From: Pseudomonas viridiflava
GTDB taxonomy: Bacteria; Pseudomonadota; Gammaproteobacteria; Pseudomonadales; Pseudomonadaceae
NCBI RefSeq assembly: GCF_900582195.1
Contig: NZ_UTHA01000294.1
Coordinates: 33,179 to 97,178, forward strand
Reading direction: 5' to 3'
DNA: 64,000 bases
Shown one piece after another: positions 50,938 to 60,197 of this stretch. A model generated the notes under the pieces. It was given only the letters and a program-made list of their open reading frames with translations, was not told where the DNA came from and did not search any database. Made by a program: the position numbers and the translations under genes. Every line of letters starts with the position of its first letter. Positions within the stretch are counted from its first letter, which is position 1.

Positions 50938-51711
50938 TTACTTGCCTTGGAATGCCGCCTCGCGCTTGGCAATAAACGCCGCCATCCCTTCCTTCTGATC
51001 CTGCGTGGCAAATGCCGCATGGAACACCCGGCGCTCAAAACGCACGCCTTCAGTCAGGTTCACTTCAAAGGCACGATTCACGCTTTCCTTGATCATCATC
51101 GCAATCGGCAGCGACTTGCTGGCAATAACGGCGGCCACCTTCAGCGCTTCATCCAGCAACTCATCACTCGGCACGATGCGCGCAACGATGCCGCAACGCT
51201 CGGCCTCCACTGCATCGATCAAGCGTCCGCTCAGGCACATTTCCATGGCTTTCGCTTTACCGACGGCGCGAGTCAGGCGTTGAGTACCGCCCATACCTGG
51301 CAGCACGCCAAGGTTGATTTCCGGTTGGCCAAATTTGGCGTTGTCGCCTGCCAGAATGAAGTCGCACATCAACGCCAGTTCACAGCCACCACCAAGGGCG
51401 AAACCGTTGACCGCCGCGATGATCGGCTTGCGCCGGTTGGCCACGCGATCGCTGTCACTGAACAAGTCGTCCATGTAGATCTGCGGATAGGTCAGCTCGG
51501 CCATTTCCTTGATATCGGCACCGGCGGCAAAGGCCTTTTTCGAGCCGGTGAGGACGATACAACCAATGTTCGCGTCCGCTTCCAGCGCATCGAGGGCCTG
51601 GTTCACTTCGCTGACCAGTTGCGCGTTCAGAGCATTCAGCGCCTGCGGACGGTTGAGGGTGATCAGGCCAACGCGGCCGTGGGTTTCGAGCAGAATGGTT
51701 TGGTAAGTCAT
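50938..51711 (-). CDS. Enoyl-CoA hydratase
   Basis: This 257-residue crotonase has FAAGADIKEMAEL (oxyanion hole), GGGCELALMCDFILAGDNAKFGQPEINLGVLPGMGGTQRL (two catalytic Glu) and FERRVFHAAFATQDQKEGM. The length is standard. The ATG at 51711 has AAGGA 9 bases upstream and lies 14 bp after the dehydrogenase stop. It is the last gene of the five-gene set that begins with the acyl-CoA ligase at 56644. It hydrates the enoyl-CoA made by the preceding dehydrogenase. Confidence 0.92.
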   Translation of the reverse strand: MTYQTILLETHGRVGLITLNRPQALNALNAQLVSEVNQALDALEADANIGCIVLTGSKKAFAAGADIKEMAELTYPQIYMDDLFSDSDRVANRRKPIIAAVNGFALGGGCELALMCDFILAGDNAKFGQPEINLGVLPGMGGTQRLTRAVGKAKAMEMCLSGRLIDAVEAERCGIVARIVPSDELLDEALKVAAVIASKSLPIAMMIKESVNRAFEVNLTEGVRFERRVFHAAFATQDQKEGMAAFIAKREAAFQGK

Positions 51712-51725
51712 GGAAAAATTCCTTG

Positions 51726-52853
51726 TCAAAGATTGCGCGAAATGACCATGCGCTGAATATCGCTGGTGCCTTCGTAGATCTGGCAGACGCGCACGTCGCG
51801 GTAGATGCGCTCCAGCGGGAAGTCGTTGAGGTAACCGTAACCGCCCAGAGTTTGCAACGCCATCGAGCAGACCTTCTCGGCCATTTCCGAAGCGAACAGT
51901 TTGGCCATCGACGCCTCGACCAGTGCCGGTTGCCCACTGTCACGCAGGGCCGCCGCGTAATGCACCATCTGCCGGGCGACGGCGATTTGCGTGGCCATGT
52001 CGGCCAGGCGGAAGGCCACGGCCTGATGCTCGATGATCGGTTTGCCGAAGGTGTCGCGTTCACGGGCGTAATCGCGCGCTGCTTCAAACGCCGCACGGGC
52101 CATGCCCACCGACTGCGAAGCGATGCCGACGCGCCCGCCCTCAAGGTTAGCCAAGGCGATCTTGTAACCCTCGCCCTCCTCACCCAAACGGTTGGCCACC
52201 GGCACTTTGACGTCTTCAAATAGAATCTGGCAGGTGTCGGACGCGTGCTGGCCGAGCTTGTCCTCGACGCGAGCGACTGTGTAGCCCGGCGAATCGGTCG
52301 GCACGATAAACGCGCTGATACCACGCTTGCCGGCGCTCGGATCGGTTACCGCAAAAACAATCACAATCCCGGCGTTCTGCCCGGAGGTGATGAACTGTTT
52401 GCAGCCGTTCAGCACGTAGTGATCGCCGTCCAGCTGTGCCCGGGTTTTCAGGCTGCTGGCGTCGGAACCGGCCTGCGGTTCGGTCAGTGCAAAAGCGCCG
52501 AGCATCTCGCCGCTGGCTAATGGCTTGAGGAAGCGTTCACGCTGATCGTCGTTGCCGAACTTGAGGATCGGCACGCAACCAACAGAGTTGTGCACGCTCA
52601 TGATCGTCGAGCAGGCGCCGTCGCCGGCGGCGATTTCTTCCAGGGCCATGGCGTACGCCAGATAACCGGTGTCGCAACCGCCCCACTGCTCCGGCACAAG
52701 CATGCCGAAGAAGCCCAGCTCGGCCATTTGGCCAATGGCTTCCTTGGGGAAACGGTGCTCGCGATCCCACTCGGCGGCGAACGGTTTCAGGCGTTCCTCG
52801 GCGAACTGCCGGGCCATGTCGCGGATCTGGGTTTGGTCTTCGTTGGGAATCAT
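51726..52853 (-). CDS. Acyl-CoA dehydrogenase (short/branched-chain type)
   Basis: This 375-residue flavoprotein has the opening DQTQIRDMARQFAEERLKPFAAEWDRE, AFALTEPQAGSDASSLKTRA in the FAD-binding middle, and LQTLGGYGYLNDFPLERIYRDVRVCQIYEGTSDIQRMVISR at the end. The catalytic Glu lies in YEGTSD. It likely oxidises 2-methylbutyryl-CoA or a short linear acyl-CoA. It follows the thiolase gene after a REP doublet (143 bp). The set resembles P. putida fadAx/fadBx neighbourhoods used for isoleucine and short-chain acids; this is from memory of gene order. Confidence 0.9.
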   Translation of the reverse strand: MIPNEDQTQIRDMARQFAEERLKPFAAEWDREHRFPKEAIGQMAELGFFGMLVPEQWGGCDTGYLAYAMALEEIAAGDGACSTIMSVHNSVGCVPILKFGNDDQRERFLKPLASGEMLGAFALTEPQAGSDASSLKTRAQLDGDHYVLNGCKQFITSGQNAGIVIVFAVTDPSAGKRGISAFIVPTDSPGYTVARVEDKLGQHASDTCQILFEDVKVPVANRLGEEGEGYKIALANLEGGRVGIASQSVGMARAAFEAARDYARERDTFGKPIIEHQAVAFRLADMATQIAVARQMVHYAAALRDSGQPALVEASMAKLFASEMAEKVCSMALQTLGGYGYLNDFPLERIYRDVRVCQIYEGTSDIQRMVISRNL

Positions 52854-52891
52854 GGTGAATCCTTAAATCCTTGTTACCACACAGAACCCCT

Positions 52892-52979
52892 GTGGGAGCG
52901 AGCTTGCTCGCGAATGCGGTGTGTCATTCAAATCCAATGCTGGCTGACAGGACGCCTTCGCGAGCAAGCTCGCTCCCAC
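52892..52979. repeat. REP doublet (88 bp)
   Basis: GTGGGAGCGAGCTTGCTCGC at 52892-52911 and its complement ending at 52979 sit in the gap between the thiolase and dehydrogenase genes, inside an operon. Such placement can stabilise upstream mRNA or lower downstream expression. Confidence 0.92.
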
Positions 52980-52995
52980 ATGGGCTATTTAGCGA

Positions 52996-54189
52996 TCAAT
53001 ACAAGCATTCCACAGCCATGGCCGTCGCTTCGCCGCCGCCGATGCAGATCGCCGCGATGCCGCGTTTGAGCTTTTTCTGGCGCAGCGCTGAGAGCAACGT
53101 CACCACAATCCGCGCACCCGACGCGCCGATCGGGTGGCCCAGCGCACAGGCACCGCCATGCACATTCAGCTTGTCATGGGGAATTTCCAGGTGCGTCATC
53201 GCCGCCATGCCAACCACGGCAAACGCTTCGTTGACCTCGAACAGATCGACATCACCCAGCGACCAACCGGTTTTCTTGATCAGCTTCTTGATCGCACCAA
53301 TCGGCGCCACCGGGAACAGGCCCGGTGTGTCGGCGAACGCAGCGTGGCCATGGATCACCGCCAACGGTTTCAGACCGAGTTTCTGTGCTTGCGACTGACG
53401 CATCAGCACCAATGCCGCCGCGCCGTCAGAGATCGAACTGGAGTTGGCCGCCGTCACCGTGCCGCCTTCGCGGAACGCCGGTTTCAGCGAGGCGATCTTG
53501 TCGAGTTTGGCTTTCGGTGGCTGTTCGTCGTGGCTGATCAGCACCTGCTCTTTGCCGACGGTCACGGTCAGCGGGACGATTTCGTCCTTGAAGCTGCCGT
53601 CCTTGATCGCCTGCTGCGCGCGGGTGGTCGAGGCGATGGCAAAAGCGTCCTGCGCTTCACGGCTGAAGTGATTGGTCTCGGCGCAGTCTTCGGCGAAGGT
53701 GCCCATCAGGCGGCCCTTGTCGTAGGCATCTTCGAGGCCGTCGAGGAACATCGAGTCGAGCACGCGGCCATGGCCCATGCGGTAACCGGCGCGGGCACGA
53801 TCGAGCAGGTACGGCGAGTTGGACATGCTTTCCATGCCGCCGGCAATCACCACATCGGCACTGCCAGCCACCAGCATGTCGTGAGCGAGAATGGTGGTTT
53901 CCATGCCCGAGCCGCACATCTTGTTGACGGTGGTGCAACGGGTCGATTTATCCAGACCGGCGCCCAGCGCAGCCTGACGCGCCGGGGCCTGACCGAGGCC
54001 GGCAGGCAATACGCAACCGAACAGCACTTCATCGACCGCGTCGCTGGCGACACCGGCGCGTTCAACCGCAGCCTTGATTGCAGCGGCACCGAGTTGCGGT
54101 GCGGTGAGGCTTTTCAGTTCGCCCTGAAAGCCGCCCATTGGCGTGCGCACGGCGCTGACGATAACAATCGGATCGTTGGAAATAGTCAT
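52996..54189 (-). CDS. Acetyl-CoA acetyltransferase (thiolase)
   Basis: This 397-residue thiolase has the active-site Cys in TVNKMCGSGMETTILA (about residue 92), GGMESMSNSPYLL, VNEAFAVVGMA with the catalytic His near AVVG/GHPIG, and the second Cys in AAICIGGGEATAM. It splits a 3-ketoacyl-CoA, such as 2-methylacetoacetyl-CoA, into acetyl-CoA and a shorter acyl-CoA. It starts 12 bp after the SDR stop. It completes a beta-oxidation spiral within this cluster. Confidence 0.92.
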   Translation of the reverse strand: MTISNDPIVIVSAVRTPMGGFQGELKSLTAPQLGAAAIKAAVERAGVASDAVDEVLFGCVLPAGLGQAPARQAALGAGLDKSTRCTTVNKMCGSGMETTILAHDMLVAGSADVVIAGGMESMSNSPYLLDRARAGYRMGHGRVLDSMFLDGLEDAYDKGRLMGTFAEDCAETNHFSREAQDAFAIASTTRAQQAIKDGSFKDEIVPLTVTVGKEQVLISHDEQPPKAKLDKIASLKPAFREGGTVTAANSSSISDGAAALVLMRQSQAQKLGLKPLAVIHGHAAFADTPGLFPVAPIGAIKKLIKKTGWSLGDVDLFEVNEAFAVVGMAAMTHLEIPHDKLNVHGGACALGHPIGASGARIVVTLLSALRQKKLKRGIAAICIGGGEATAMAVECLY

Positions 54190-54201
54190 GACAAATCCTC
54201 C

Positions 54202-54963
54202 TTACTTGGCGGCCATGCGCAAGGCGCCGTCGAGACGGATCACCTCGCCGTTGAGCATGCTGTTTTCGATGATATGCCGAACCAGTGCAGCGTACTCGGC
54301 AGGCTTGCCCAGACGCGGCGGGAACGGTACTCCAGCGGCCAGCGAGTCGCGGACTTCCGGGGTCATGCCGGCCATCATCGGCGTTTCGAAAATGCCCGGG
54401 GCGATGGTCATTACGCGGATGCCGAAGCGCGCCAGTTCGCGGGCGGCCGGCAAGGTCAGGCTGGCGATCGCGCCTTTGGAAGCGGAATACGCCGCTTGGC
54501 CGATCTGACCGTCGAACGCTGCGACAGATGCAGTGTTGATGATCACACCGCGCTCACCATCAGCGTTTGCCTCGGATTCGGCAATCGCCGCAGCGGCCAG
54601 ACGCAGCATGTTGAAGCTGCCGATCAGGTTGACGTTGATCACCTGAGCAAAGCTGCTCAGCGCATGCGGGCCGTTCTTGCCGAGGATTTTCTCGCCACGG
54701 ACGATGCCGGCGCAGTTGACCAGACCATTGAGGCTGCCAAAGGCTTTAACGGTGGCCTGCACGGCGGCTTCGGCGGCGGCTTCGTTGCTGATGTCGGCGA
54801 CCACGCTTTGCGCGCCCAAACGCTGCGCCTGTGCGGCGACCGCTTCGGCATTCATGTCCACCAGCATCACTTTGGCGCCGGCACTGACCAGCAATTCAGC
54901 GGTGGCTGCACCCAGGCCGGAGGCGCCGCCAGTGACGATAAAAACCTTGTTCTCGATCTGCAT
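54202..54963 (-). CDS. SDR 3-hydroxyacyl-CoA dehydrogenase (type 2 / HSD10-like)
   Basis: This 253-residue short-chain dehydrogenase has TGGASGLGAATAELL (NAD site), NCAG, Ser in NTASVAAFDG and Tyr-x3-Lys in AAYSASKGAI. The family includes 2-methyl-3-hydroxybutyryl-CoA dehydrogenase of isoleucine breakdown. The ATG at 54963 is the true start; the 74 codons open upstream lie in the ligase gene. It lies 16 bp after the ligase stop. Confidence 0.9.
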   Translation of the reverse strand: MQIENKVFIVTGGASGLGAATAELLVSAGAKVMLVDMNAEAVAAQAQRLGAQSVVADISNEAAAEAAVQATVKAFGSLNGLVNCAGIVRGEKILGKNGPHALSSFAQVINVNLIGSFNMLRLAAAAIAESEANADGERGVIINTASVAAFDGQIGQAAYSASKGAIASLTLPAARELARFGIRVMTIAPGIFETPMMAGMTPEVRDSLAAGVPFPPRLGKPAEYAALVRHIIENSMLNGEVIRLDGALRMAAK

Positions 54964-54979
54964 GACTGTACGTCCTGAT

Positions 54980-56644
54980 TCAAGCTGAAATGTTATGCGC
55001 CGCAGCCTCTTGAGCCTTGGCGATTTCCTGGTTGCGCAAGATAAAGCGCTGCAATTTGCCACTTGGGGTCTTGGGCAATTCGCTGACAAATTCGATTTCA
55101 CGCGGGTATGAGTGCGCGGCCAGACGCTTGCGTACGTGTTGGCGCAGTTCTTCGGCCAACTCCGGCGCGGCGCGGTATTGCGCACTCAACACCACAAAAG
55201 CTTTGACCAGCTCGGTGCGTTCCGGATCGGGTTTGCCGACCACCGCTGCTTCGACCACCGCCGGGTGTTCGATCAGCGCGCTTTCCACGTCGAACGGACC
55301 GACGCGGTAGCCAGAGGTAGTGATCACGTCATCGCTGCGGCCGACGAAGCTGATGCTGCCGTCCGGGTTCCATTCCACGGTGTCGCCGCTCAAGTAGTAA
55401 TCGCCGACGAAGGCCTTGGTCGGCGCACCTTCATAGCCGCCGAACCAGCACATCGGTGATTGCGGACGGTCGATGGCGAGAATGCCCGGCTGGCCGACGC
55501 CGAGTTCATTGTTCTGGTCGTCAAGCACGACAATGCGATGGCCCGGCGAGGCGAAACCGGCGGCGCCGACGTGTACCGCGTGGTCGAGGCCATGGTGATT
55601 GCACAGCACCATGCCCAGTTCGGTCTGGCCGTAATGGTCGTGGATGACCACGTCGAGGTTGTCGGCGAACCAGCGGATCACTTCCGGGTTCAGCGGCTCG
55701 CCGGCGCTGCTGACGATGCGCAATTTGCCTTTGATCGACCTGGCGAACTCGTCGCCGCCGGCAATCAGCAAGCGGTAAGCGGTTGGCGAGCCGGTGAGGT
55801 TGGTGATGCCGTATTTGTTGATCACCCGGCAAGTGCTTTCGAGGGTGAACGGGCCATCGTAAAAAGTGATCGGATGACCCATCGACAACGGCCCGGTGAC
55901 GCCGAAGTAGATACCGTAGGCCCAGCCCGGATCGGCGAGGTTCCAGAACGCATCTTCCGGGCGCAGATCGACGGCATCGCGGGTGTAGCTCTGGAAGGCG
56001 ACGATGGCTTTGAGCGGAACTGACAACGCTTTAGACGGGCCGGTGGTGCCTGACGTGAACATCAGCAGAAACGGGTCTTCGCCGGTCAGCAGTACCGGTT
56101 CACAAACATTGGAATAATTGGCCAGTTCGGCCCAGAAGCTGAAGTCGCCACGGACGATGCCCTGGCCTTTCGCACCACCGACGGTAACGAGTGTCGGGCA
56201 ATCGGCGACTTCCGCGAGTTTTGGCCGGTTGACGGCATCGGTCACCACGACTTTGGCCCCGGAGCTGTTCAGGCGATGTTCGAGGGCTTTGGGGCCGAAC
56301 GCAGTGAACAACGGCTGATACACCGCGCCGATGCGCCAGGTGGCGAACACGGTGATGAGTAATTCGATGTTGCGCGGCAGCAGGCCGGCGACCTTGTCGC
56401 CCTTCTGTACGCCCTGGGCGAGGAGGAAATTGGCGAAACGCGCGGCTTTGTCTTGCAGATCGCTGAAGGTGTACGTCGCACTGGCGCCATCGCGCCCCTC
56501 CCAAAACAGCGCGATGCGCCCCGGCAAGGCGTGGCGGTCGCAGCATTCGACACAGGCGTTGAGCGCCTCAAGCGTACCGCTGAGCGCGGCATCCACGGTG
56601 TGCTGATAGTTGAACTGTGCGGTGGCAGACAAGTAATTGCGCAT
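54980..56644 (-). CDS. AMP-forming acyl-CoA synthetase
   Basis: This 554-residue ANL enzyme has the P-loop LLMFTSGTTGPSKALSVP (about residue 190), HDHYGQTELGM, YYLSGDTVEWNPDGSISFVGRSDDVITTSGYRVGPFDVE (hinge and Asp) and the C-terminal Lys in TPSGKLQRF. It activates a free carboxylic acid with ATP and CoA. At the head of the five-gene cluster it suggests the pathway also handles an external short or branched acid, not only amino-acid-derived acyl-CoA. The AraC regulator lies 171 bp upstream on the same strand. Confidence 0.92.
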   Translation of the reverse strand: MRNYLSATAQFNYQHTVDAALSGTLEALNACVECCDRHALPGRIALFWEGRDGASATYTFSDLQDKAARFANFLLAQGVQKGDKVAGLLPRNIELLITVFATWRIGAVYQPLFTAFGPKALEHRLNSSGAKVVVTDAVNRPKLAEVADCPTLVTVGGAKGQGIVRGDFSFWAELANYSNVCEPVLLTGEDPFLLMFTSGTTGPSKALSVPLKAIVAFQSYTRDAVDLRPEDAFWNLADPGWAYGIYFGVTGPLSMGHPITFYDGPFTLESTCRVINKYGITNLTGSPTAYRLLIAGGDEFARSIKGKLRIVSSAGEPLNPEVIRWFADNLDVVIHDHYGQTELGMVLCNHHGLDHAVHVGAAGFASPGHRIVVLDDQNNELGVGQPGILAIDRPQSPMCWFGGYEGAPTKAFVGDYYLSGDTVEWNPDGSISFVGRSDDVITTSGYRVGPFDVESALIEHPAVVEAAVVGKPDPERTELVKAFVVLSAQYRAAPELAEELRQHVRKRLAAHSYPREIEFVSELPKTPSGKLQRFILRNQEIAKAQEAAAHNISA

Positions 56645-56815
56645 TGCCAGAATCCCTCGGTGTTTTTATTAGGTGGGGAACCGTAAACAACAGAGGGATA
56701 GTCGCGCTGTGCGGGGCTAGGGGCAATGGTCAAAGCTTTCAATGTGGCTGACTGGTTTGGCCATGCCTTTAGAGTTGTGTTACCTGGGCGGAAGCTTGCT
56801 CGCGAAGAGGCCGGA

Positions 56816-57871
56816 TCAGACAACCTCATTCAAAATCAGCGTACGGTAATGCCCAGGATTCGATCCCGACCACTTGCGAAACGCCTTGTAGAACGAACTG
56901 GCATCGGCAAATCCCAAGCGACCGGCAATCTCGACAAAACTGATCGACGGCTCAGCCAGCCAGATAATCGCCAGTTCCTTGCGCACGCTGTCCTTAAGCC
57001 CTTGATAGGTCTGCCCTTCCTCGGCCAGACGCCGGCGCAGTGTCGAGGCCGACATGCACAACTGTTGGGCCAGGGCTTCGGTTTCCGGCCAGTGCTCGGC
57101 AGGCAGTTGCCGCAAATCCTGCTTGATCCGACTGGCCAGGCTCTGCGGGTCGCGGTACTTCACCAGAATATTGGCCGGCGCGTGGGCGAGGAAGCGTTTC
57201 AGTTCTTCGGCGGTGCGTTTGATTGGCAGATCGAGGCAATCGGCAGAGAAAATCATCCGCGTCCGCGGCCGGTCGAAACGCAGGTTTTCCGAGAACATCA
57301 CGCGATAGTCATCGGTGAATTCCGGCTCGGGACAGCGCAGTTCGATGGCCAGAATCGGAATCCGCCGCCCGGCCAGCCAACAGGCGACGCCATGGACGAT
57401 CATCCAGTAGGTGAAATAGGTGAAGGCGCGGCGTGGTTCGGGGTCATCTTCCAGCAGCACGATTTCCGCGAGACTTTGCTGGTGCACCAGTTGCGCCGGC
57501 AGGCGCTCAAGCATTAACGACAGAAAGCTCAACCCCGTGCTCAAACCCGCTGCCAGCGTCGGCTGCGCCATCGCGCTGCGACAGAGGAACTCAAGGCTGC
57601 CGGACTTGAGCTGGCGCGGGTCCATGCCAAAAAACTCGTCATCGCCGCGTCGGGCCAATAACCGCCACAGCTTCGCGTACTGCGAGGCCGGCACCCGGCC
57701 GTGCCCGGTTTGCAGCAGCAGAGGATCAATCCCGACCCTGCTCAAGACTTCTGCCGTGGCCACGCCCGGGGCACAACTTTGCAGCAGCGCTTCACGCACC
57801 AGTTGAACGGCGATGGTGTCTTTTTCCGACATTGAACGCGGTGAACCTTGTTGTTTTTGAATGGCAGGCAT
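56816..57871 (-). CDS. AraC-family regulator (arabinose-binding-domain type)
   Basis: This 351-residue regulator has a large N-terminal domain of the OruR/ArgR-like PF12625 type (YAKLWRLLARRGDDEFFGMDPRQLKSGS) and a C-terminal AraC domain with MSASTLRRRLAEEGQTYQGLKDSVRKELAIIWLAEPSISFVEIAGRLGFADASSFYKAFRKWSGSNPGHYR. Two starts are possible: the ATG at 57871 or one 13 codons in (57832); neither has a strong ribosome site. It likely controls the acyl-CoA gene set downstream on the same strand. Confidence 0.87.
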   Translation of the reverse strand: MPAIQKQQGSPRSMSEKDTIAVQLVREALLQSCAPGVATAEVLSRVGIDPLLLQTGHGRVPASQYAKLWRLLARRGDDEFFGMDPRQLKSGSLEFLCRSAMAQPTLAAGLSTGLSFLSLMLERLPAQLVHQQSLAEIVLLEDDPEPRRAFTYFTYWMIVHGVACWLAGRRIPILAIELRCPEPEFTDDYRVMFSENLRFDRPRTRMIFSADCLDLPIKRTAEELKRFLAHAPANILVKYRDPQSLASRIKQDLRQLPAEHWPETEALAQQLCMSASTLRRRLAEEGQTYQGLKDSVRKELAIIWLAEPSISFVEIAGRLGFADASSFYKAFRKWSGSNPGHYRTLILNEVV

Positions 57872-57899
57872 CTTAACCCAAACACGACACAGATCCCTT

Positions 57900-58001
57900 G
57901 TGGGAGCGACGGTGCGACGATTCGACTTGCTCGCGAAAGCGTTGGGTCAGTCACAGAGATGTCGACCGGTCAGCCCCCTTCGCGAGCAGGGACGCTCCCA
58001 C
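57900..58001. repeat. Asymmetric REP doublet (102 bp)
   Basis: The left arm starts GTGGGAGCGA at 57900 but carries about 15 extra bases (CGGTGCGACGATTCG) before CTTGCTCGCGA. The right arm is a normal TCGCGAGCAGGGACGCTCCC-type unit ending at 58001. It lies between the divergent AraC and efeU genes. Confidence 0.85.
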
Positions 58002-58070
58002 AGGGTTCTGTGCAGGGGCAAAAAACAGGTTGTTCAGCTTGTGTTCAGGTTTATGCCAATCAATGTCATG

Positions 58071-58088
58071 TGAGAATGACTTTCATTA
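58071..58088. promoter_or_regulatory. Candidate Fur box upstream of efeU
   Basis: TGAGAATGACTTTCATTA is close to the Fur consensus with imperfect dyad symmetry. It lies 44 bp before the efeU ATG, the position expected for an iron-repressed promoter. Confidence 0.65.
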
Positions 58089-58131
58089 TGTTACAACTTG
58101 TAACCTCTAGAAATGACCTCTTGGACACCGA

Positions 58132-58971
58132 ATGCTCGTTCCCTTTCTGATCATGCTGCGCGAGGGCATTGAAGCCGCGCTGATCGTTGGCATTATCGCC
58201 AGTTACCTGCAGCAAACCGGCCGTGGCCAATGGATGCCCGCCGTATGGATCGGGGTTTTCCTCGCCGCCGCCCTCGCACTTTTGGTCGGTGGAGGCCTGG
58301 AACTGGTCAGTGCCGAATTCCCGCAAAAGCAGCAGGAGCTGTTCGAAGGCATTGTCGGTCTGGTGGCCGTGGGCATTCTCAGCTCCATGGTGTTCTGGAT
58401 GCGCAAAGTGGCGCGTTCGATCAAGCATTCGCTGCAAGCCTCGCTCGATCACGCCTTGACGTCTTCCAGACATCAGGTGATCGCACTGATCGCCATGGTC
58501 TTTTTCGCCGTCGCCCGTGAAGGCCTGGAAACGGTGTTCTTCCTGCTCGCGGTGTTCCAGCAAAGCGAAGGCCCGGGCGCGCCGATCGGTGCCCTGCTCG
58601 GGCTCATTCTGGCGATCATCGTCGGTTTCCTGATCTACAGCGGCAGCATGCGTCTGAACCTTTCAGCGTTCTTCAAGTGGACCGGCCTGTTCATTCTGGT
58701 GGTCGCCGCCGGGATTCTCGCCAACTCGGTGCAGGCGCTGCATGAAGCCGGGCTGTGGAATCACCTGCAAACCGTGCTCTTCGACTTCAGCGCGACGCTG
58801 CCGATGGACGGCCCGTTGGGCTCGGTGCTGGCCGGCATGTTCGGTTACCAGGATGCGCCGACTGTCAGCACCCTCGGCGCGTATCTGATTTATCTGCTGG
58901 TGGCGCTGGTGATGTTCTTCCTCCCCGCGCCCAAGCCTTCCGCGCAAACGTCTTCCGTTTCCAGCCAATAA
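58132..58971 (+). CDS. efeU: FTR1-type iron permease
   Basis: This 279-residue membrane protein has seven helices and two REGxE motifs, REGIEAALI (residues 10-18) and REGLETVFF (about 129-137). These carry iron through FTR1/EfeU channels. It works with the periplasmic EfeO and the peroxidase EfeB to take up ferrous iron, mainly at low pH. The next gene starts 8 bp after its stop. A candidate Fur box precedes it. Confidence 0.93.
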   Translation: MLVPFLIMLREGIEAALIVGIIASYLQQTGRGQWMPAVWIGVFLAAALALLVGGGLELVSAEFPQKQQELFEGIVGLVAVGILSSMVFWMRKVARSIKHSLQASLDHALTSSRHQVIALIAMVFFAVAREGLETVFFLLAVFQQSEGPGAPIGALLGLILAIIVGFLIYSGSMRLNLSAFFKWTGLFILVVAAGILANSVQALHEAGLWNHLQTVLFDFSATLPMDGPLGSVLAGMFGYQDAPTVSTLGAYLIYLLVALVMFFLPAPKPSAQTSSVSSQ

Positions 58972-58979
58972 GGGCATTC

Positions 58980-60179
58980 ATGTCAAAGCCTAACTCTCCT
59001 CAGGCCTCCCCTCCCCGCGCCTTGCGCTGGGCGGTGGCCGGCTCGGTGGTGGTGATGATCGCCGCCGGTGGTCTGTTTTATTACGCCTCGAAAATGGCCG
59101 CGGCCAAGCGTCAGCACAACCACGATGAAGTGGTGGTGAATATCCATCCGGGCAGTTGCGAGCCGAACGCGCTCACCGTGCCAGCCGGCCGCGCCAGTTT
59201 CCGCATCGTCAACCGCTCCGATCGTGCGGTGGAATGGGAAATCCTCGACGGCGTACTGGTCGTCGAAGAGCGCGAAAACATTGCGCCGGGCCTGAGCCAG
59301 GTGATCAACGCCAATCTGCAACCGGGCGATTACGCGATCACCTGCGGCCTGCTGAGCAATCCTCGCGGCACTCTGCACGTAACGCCGACTGCCGCGTCTG
59401 ACGCAGCCGCCAAAGCCAAACCGTCGATGGTCGCCTTCGTCGGGCCGCTGTCGGAATTTCGCGTGTATCTGGCCAGCCAGGGCAGCGCGCTGATCAAAGC
59501 CGTGACGGCACTCAATCAAGCCATCGAAAGTGGCGATCTGAGTCAGGCGCAGGCACTGTACCTGCCGGCGCGTGCTGCGTATCAACGTCTGGCGCCGGCC
59601 GCGCAACGCCTCGCCGAACTGGACAACAGCATCAACGCCCGCGCCGATTACTTCGAGAAACGCGAGCAGGATCCGGCCTTCGTCGGCTTCCACCGCGTCG
59701 AATACGCGCTGTTTCAGCAACGCAAACTCGATGATCTTGCCCTCGTGGCCCAACGGCTGCTCAGTGACGTCACCACGCTCAAACAGCAACTGCTTGCGCA
59801 GAGCCTGCCACCGGAGCAACTGGTCAACATCATCGTGCGCAACCTCAACACCCTCGCCGACGTGCGCGCCGCCAGTGGTGAAGAGGAACGCTATAGCCAC
59901 AGCGACCTCAACGGTTTCGCCGCCAACGCCCAAACCGCACACAAAGTCGTCGATCTGCTGCGGCCGATGCTGAGCAAATCTGCCGCCGACCTGCTGCCGA
60001 CCATCGACAAGGCTCTGGCCGACTTCGACAGCGAACTCGACACCTACAAGATCAAGGACGGCTACGCCAGCTACGACTCCGTCAGCGGCGCACAACGCAA
60101 GCAGATTGCCGACAAGGCTCAGGCCCTGGCCGACGCACTGGATGGCATCGATCCCGCCCTCGGCCTTTCCGGCCTGTAA
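58980..60179 (+). CDS. efeO: Periplasmic EfeO, cupredoxin plus M75 domain
   Basis: This 399-residue protein has an N-terminal membrane anchor or signal (RWAVAGSVVVMIAAGGLFYYA). A cupredoxin-like domain follows (about residues 45-135; VVVNIHPGSCEPNALTVPAGRASFRIVNRSDRAVEWEIL). Then comes the M75 peptidase-like domain with the HxxE metal motif in FHRVEYALF. The ATG at 58980 follows AAGGG; the longer frame upstream is a shadow of efeU. It binds iron for EfeU. The two-domain form is the classical EfeO. Confidence 0.93.
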   Translation: MSKPNSPQASPPRALRWAVAGSVVVMIAAGGLFYYASKMAAAKRQHNHDEVVVNIHPGSCEPNALTVPAGRASFRIVNRSDRAVEWEILDGVLVVEERENIAPGLSQVINANLQPGDYAITCGLLSNPRGTLHVTPTAASDAAAKAKPSMVAFVGPLSEFRVYLASQGSALIKAVTALNQAIESGDLSQAQALYLPARAAYQRLAPAAQRLAELDNSINARADYFEKREQDPAFVGFHRVEYALFQQRKLDDLALVAQRLLSDVTTLKQQLLAQSLPPEQLVNIIVRNLNTLADVRAASGEEERYSHSDLNGFAANAQTAHKVVDLLRPMLSKSAADLLPTIDKALADFDSELDTYKIKDGYASYDSVSGAQRKQIADKAQALADALDGIDPALGLSGL

Positions 60180-60197
60180 GCAGAAGACGATTTGACG

